Made by a program: the position numbers and the translations under genes. Under the pieces are notes generated by a model. It did not search any database. It was not told the origin of the DNA and worked only from the letters and a program-made list of their open reading frames with translations. 64,000 nucleotides of DNA from assembly GCA_964657565.1 (NCBI GenBank), contig CAZZVQ010000004.1, positions 1-64,000 of the forward strand, in the 5' to 3' direction. Of the stretch, positions 61,545 through 64,000 are shown in pieces; the stretch's first letter is position 1; each line of letters opens with the position of its first letter. The stretch is from JAVVHH01 sp964657565 (GTDB taxonomy: Bacteria > Pseudomonadota > Alphaproteobacteria > Acetobacterales > Acetobacteraceae).

Positions 61545-62375
61545 TCAGTGCGACATGAACGAACAACGCACCGGCCGCTGCAAGGCGTCGCGGGTCACGC
61601 CCCCCAGGGCCCATTCGCGCAGGCGACTGTGCCCGTAGGCGCCGATGACCAACAGCCCCGCGTGCCGGTCCGCGGCGGCGGTCTCGAGCTGCGCGGACGC
61701 ACTGCCGGATAATGGTTCCGCGATCGCGTCCGCGACGACACCATGCCCCGCGAGCCAGACGACGATCTCCTCGAGGTTGCGCCGGGTGGCGGCCATCTCC
61801 TCGGCGTTTTCCAGGATTTGCATGATCGTCACGTGCCCCGCGCTCCGCAGCAGCGGCAAGGCGTCCAGGACGGCGCGGCGCGTCTCCCGCGTGTCCTTCC
61901 AGCCGATCACGACCCGCTTCAGGTTCAGTGCATCGATGGCGCGCGGGACCACGATGAGCGGACGGCCGAGGCGCATCATCAGATCGCCCACGTCCAAGCG
62001 CCGCCCGGCCTCAGAACCGTCGCGAGGCTCGGGCGCCACCAGCAGCAGGTCGGCGCCTCGGGCCTGGTCCGCCACGCAATCGGCCAATTGCATATACCCG
62101 ACCGTCGAGCTCCACCGGATGGTGGGCACCCGGTTGTGCATGGCGGTGCGGAACCGCTCCTCCGCTTCCTTGCCTTGTCTCTCGATCTCGGCACGGTCCT
62201 CTTCGAGCGCGGTTCCCGGCACGTAGCCGTCCCCATACATGATCTGCATCGGCTGATAGGCGGTAACGCCGATCACCCCTGCTCCGAACCGTCCGGCCAT
62301 TTCGGCCGTGAGCTGGAGGAGGGCTTCGTTCGACACGCCGAGATCCAGATGGACCATGAGGCTGGAGTAATTCAT
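61545..62375 (-). CDS. Tandem universal stress protein
   Basis: A 276-residue protein with two USP-like halves; the second keeps the ATP-binding glycine motif (GAYGHSRLREWALGG). ATG 62375 has GGAGAT upstream. Such proteins bind nucleotides and help survival under stress or low oxygen. It is convergent with the MFS gene, 34 bases apart. Upstream is a 314-base region without a gene. Confidence 0.92.
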   Translation of the reverse strand: MNYSSLMVHLDLGVSNEALLQLTAEMAGRFGAGVIGVTAYQPMQIMYGDGYVPGTALEEDRAEIERQGKEAEERFRTAMHNRVPTIRWSSTVGYMQLADCVADQARGADLLLVAPEPRDGSEAGRRLDVGDLMMRLGRPLIVVPRAIDALNLKRVVIGWKDTRETRRAVLDALPLLRSAGHVTIMQILENAEEMAATRRNLEEIVVWLAGHGVVADAIAEPLSGSASAQLETAAADRHAGLLVIGAYGHSRLREWALGGVTRDALQRPVRCSFMSH

Positions 62376-62689
62376 CGACGATCTCCACGATTGATGCGCC
62401 GGCGCCAGCTCGGTCCATCTCGACGGGATCCTGAATGCGTCTACGGCGCACCGACCATGGTGGCGTGGCGGCCGCGCGGATAGCCTCGGAAACTACTCAT
62501 GGCGCTCTTGGCCGGCTTGCTCCGGCTGGTTTGAACCAAGGTGACGCAACAGGACGCGGATGACTGGGCCGACTAGTTGGATCCCAAGCGTTAGGTGATT
62601 CGGTCCACCAAACTAGGTAGTTCCCGAGCCTGACGTCCCGCCGCATTCCGGTCCAAAGCTCTAGAGTCACCTGGGAACCGGAGGATCAC
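62376..62689. other. 314-base intergenic region between the universal stress protein gene and the next rightward frame
   Basis: Divergent region that must hold promoters for the universal stress protein gene (leftward) and for rightward transcription. I see no strong palindrome, no FNR/FixK-like TTGAT-N4-ATCAA box and no RNA gene. A strong ribosome site GGAGGATCAC closes it just before ATG 62690. Confidence 0.4.
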
Positions 62690-62908
62690 ATGACCAAAGC
62701 CCAAGACATCCTGCACACCAACGATGGCGAACTTGGCCGTCCCACAGGGGACAGGACGTCTTTTCCTGCGGCGATGGCGTCCGGCAGATCTCGCGATGAG
62801 GCCTGGGTGGGTCATCCTGGGACGGACGATGCCGCTGGTTCGGGACCGCGCTCGTTGCTGGCCGACGCTGCGGAACCCAAGGGCCGCCGGAGCCTGTTCC
62901 GCCGCTGA
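62690..62908 (+). CDS. Short hypothetical frame upstream of the glucan synthase
   Basis: A 72-residue frame preceded by an excellent Shine-Dalgarno (GGAGGATCAC then ATG). The product is polar, Gly/Ser/Arg-rich, with no recognisable domain (start MTKAQDILHTNDGE). It overlaps the possible 5' end of the glucan synthase in another frame. It may be a small real protein, a leader peptide, or the true synthase start disconnected by a frameshift. Confidence 0.4.
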   Translation: MTKAQDILHTNDGELGRPTGDRTSFPAAMASGRSRDEAWVGHPGTDDAAGSGPRSLLADAAEPKGRRSLFRR

Positions 62909-64000
62909 CCCGGGTGTGCAACGACGGCCACCGCTCGCGGAGGGCCGGGCTGTGATCATCGGCCGATTGTCCGAGCGTACGGCGCCCGTGATCGCATGGG
63001 ACTGCGAGCCACTGCGCCGCGAGATGTTCGGCGTGGAACGGCTCGAGGAGCATGCCAGGAGCCTCGCCGCCGCCCAGCCCGTGGCGGCAGGCCGTATCCG
63101 AGGCCAGCAACTGGCGAAACGGCTGGCCGACAACGCCGCCTACTTGCTGCGAGCCAACCGCGCGATGGCTCAGACGGCCGAGGCTGGACACCATGCAACC
63201 CCGGCCGCCGAGTGGCTGGCCGACAACTACCATCTGGTGGACATGCAGATCCGGGAGATCGGCATCGATTTGCCGCCGGGCTTCTATGCCCAGTTGCCGA
63301 AGCTGGCCGCCGGACCGTTCGTCGGGCTGCCGAGGGTGTTCGGGGCGATGTGGTCGTTGGTGGCCCATACGGACAGCCACCTCGACCCGGAGGCGCTCCG
63401 CCGCTACCTGCTCGCCTATCAGTCGGTGAGCCCGCTGACCATCGGCGAGCTGTGGGCCGTCCCGATCACGCTGCGGATCGTGCTGATCGAAAACCTGCGC
63501 CGCGTCGCCGAGCTGGTTGTCGACGACGCCGCGGCGCGGCAGGCGGCGGACGAGTTGGCCGAGCGGGTGCAGGGTGAGGACGGCGCGGCGCCGGACGCGC
63601 AACTCCCGCCGGGGCTGACCCGGCTCTCGAACCCGTTCGCCGTGCAGCTCGCCCATCGGCTGCGGGGGCACGATCCCAGGACCGACCCGGCGCTCGCCTG
63701 GCTCGACCGCTGCCTGGCGGCCCAGGACACGACGGTCGAGGCCGCCGTGCGGGAGGAGCTGCAGAAGCACGGCACCACCAACGCCACGGTCCGCAACGTC
63801 ATCACCAGCCTGCGCCTGACGTCGGGGATGGACTGGACGGATTTCTTCGGCAAGGTCTCCCTGGTGGACGCCGCCCTGGCAGGCAGCCTGGCGCCCGACA
63901 TGGATTTCGCCACACACACTCTCTATCGGACCGCGATCGAGCAGTTGGCGCGCGGTTCCAGCCACACCGAACTCGACATTGCCCGGCGGACGGTGGCCGT
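62829..64000 (+). CDS. ndvB: Cyclic beta-1,2-glucan synthase, N-terminal part (runs off window)
   Basis: An open frame to the end of the window, about 390 residues. From about 62952 it reads SERTAPVIAWDCEPLRREMF, GVERLEEHARSLAAAQPVA, AEWLADNYHLVDMQIREI, LPPGFYAQLPKLAAGPF and LTIGELWAVPITLRIVLIE. These are the N-terminal region of NdvB/ChvB-type enzymes (normally near 2,800 residues, membrane-bound, making cyclic glucans for osmoprotection and host contact). The start is unsure: ATG 62796 or 62829 or GTG 62952 all fit the frame. The 40 residues before GRLSERT look non-conserved. Confidence 0.85.
   Translation, partial: MPLVRDRARCWPTLRNPRAAGACSAADPGVQRRPPLAEGRAVIIGRLSERTAPVIAWDCEPLRREMFGVERLEEHARSLAAAQPVAAGRIRGQQLAKRLADNAAYLLRANRAMAQTAEAGHHATPAAEWLADNYHLVDMQIREIGIDLPPGFYAQLPKLAAGPFVGLPRVFGAMWSLVAHTDSHLDPEALRRYLLAYQSVSPLTIGELWAVPITLRIVLIENLRRVAELVVDDAAARQAADELAERVQGEDGAAPDAQLPPGLTRLSNPFAVQLAHRLRGHDPRTDPALAWLDRCLAAQDTTVEAAVREELQKHGTTNATVRNVITSLRLTSGMDWTDFFGKVSLVDAALAGSLAPDMDFATHTLYRTAIEQLARGSSHTELDIARRTVA

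Noticed and set aside
1..64000. tRNA, rRNA, CRISPR arrays, prophage or insertion sequences
   Set aside because: Scanning by eye I found no cloverleaf-like genes, no regularly spaced repeats and no transposase, integrase or phage structural genes.

Overview
The window is GC-rich (high G/C at third codon positions, many GTG/TTG starts with good Shine-Dalgarno sites) and gene-dense. It is packed with ABC importers for organic solutes. NrtR-controlled NAD salvage, a cyclic beta-glucan synthase start, MexEF-type RND efflux and an H-NOX/GGDEF-EAL pair point to an alphaproteobacterium. A Rhodospirillales/Acetobacteraceae-like organism is my best guess; no rRNA or tRNA gene is present to confirm it. 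I found no phage, insertion sequence or CRISPR array.

Layout: 1-2941 (minus), a PotABD-like ABC importer cut by the window edge. 3060-5209, an H-NOX domain protein overlapping a GGDEF-EAL protein. 5265-10325, divergent NrtR repressor and a prs-nadV-SPFH-NAD kinase operon with a perfect inverted repeat between them; the SPFH gene carries an apparent frameshift. 10336-12838 (minus), a peptide-type solute-binding protein and a class II aldolase-like protein. 12975-14435, an orphan helical protein with pore-former-like architecture. 14527-21772 (minus), a sugar ABC importer, a GntR regulator with two DNA-binding domains and a UxaA-type sugar-acid dehydratase, with a shared 22-bp operator-like motif at two promoters. 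21942-22400 (minus), MaoC hydratase.

22695-30845: opine-dehydrogenase-like enzyme, Opp/Dpp-type permeases and ATPases, a solute-binding protein whose domains are circularly permuted, and an NtaA/EmoA-type flavin monooxygenase. Together these look like a pathway for importing and cleaving an opine or aminopolycarboxylate. 30862-30989 is a remnant of an SsuB/TauB-type ATPase. 31063-33287: polyol dehydrogenase and SDR. 33288-39615: LysR regulator divergent from an RND efflux operon led by an esterase-fold protein that has lost its nucleophile. 39596-48054: XRE-cupin regulator divergent from a second PotABCD-like importer followed by hydantoinase A/B-type subunits.

48027-55478: a compact amino-sugar/peptidoglycan recycling operon (GntR/UTRA regulator, SIS deaminase/isomerase, NagA, a kinase-MurQ fusion, SSS symporter, AnmK) that could take anhydro-MurNAc or MurNAc to fructose-6-phosphate. 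55509-64000: exported superoxide dismutase, PiT phosphate transporter, small proteins, SWIB protein, exported FKBP, XRE protein, MFS exporter, universal stress protein, and the N-terminus of a cyclic beta-1,2-glucan synthase running off the right edge.
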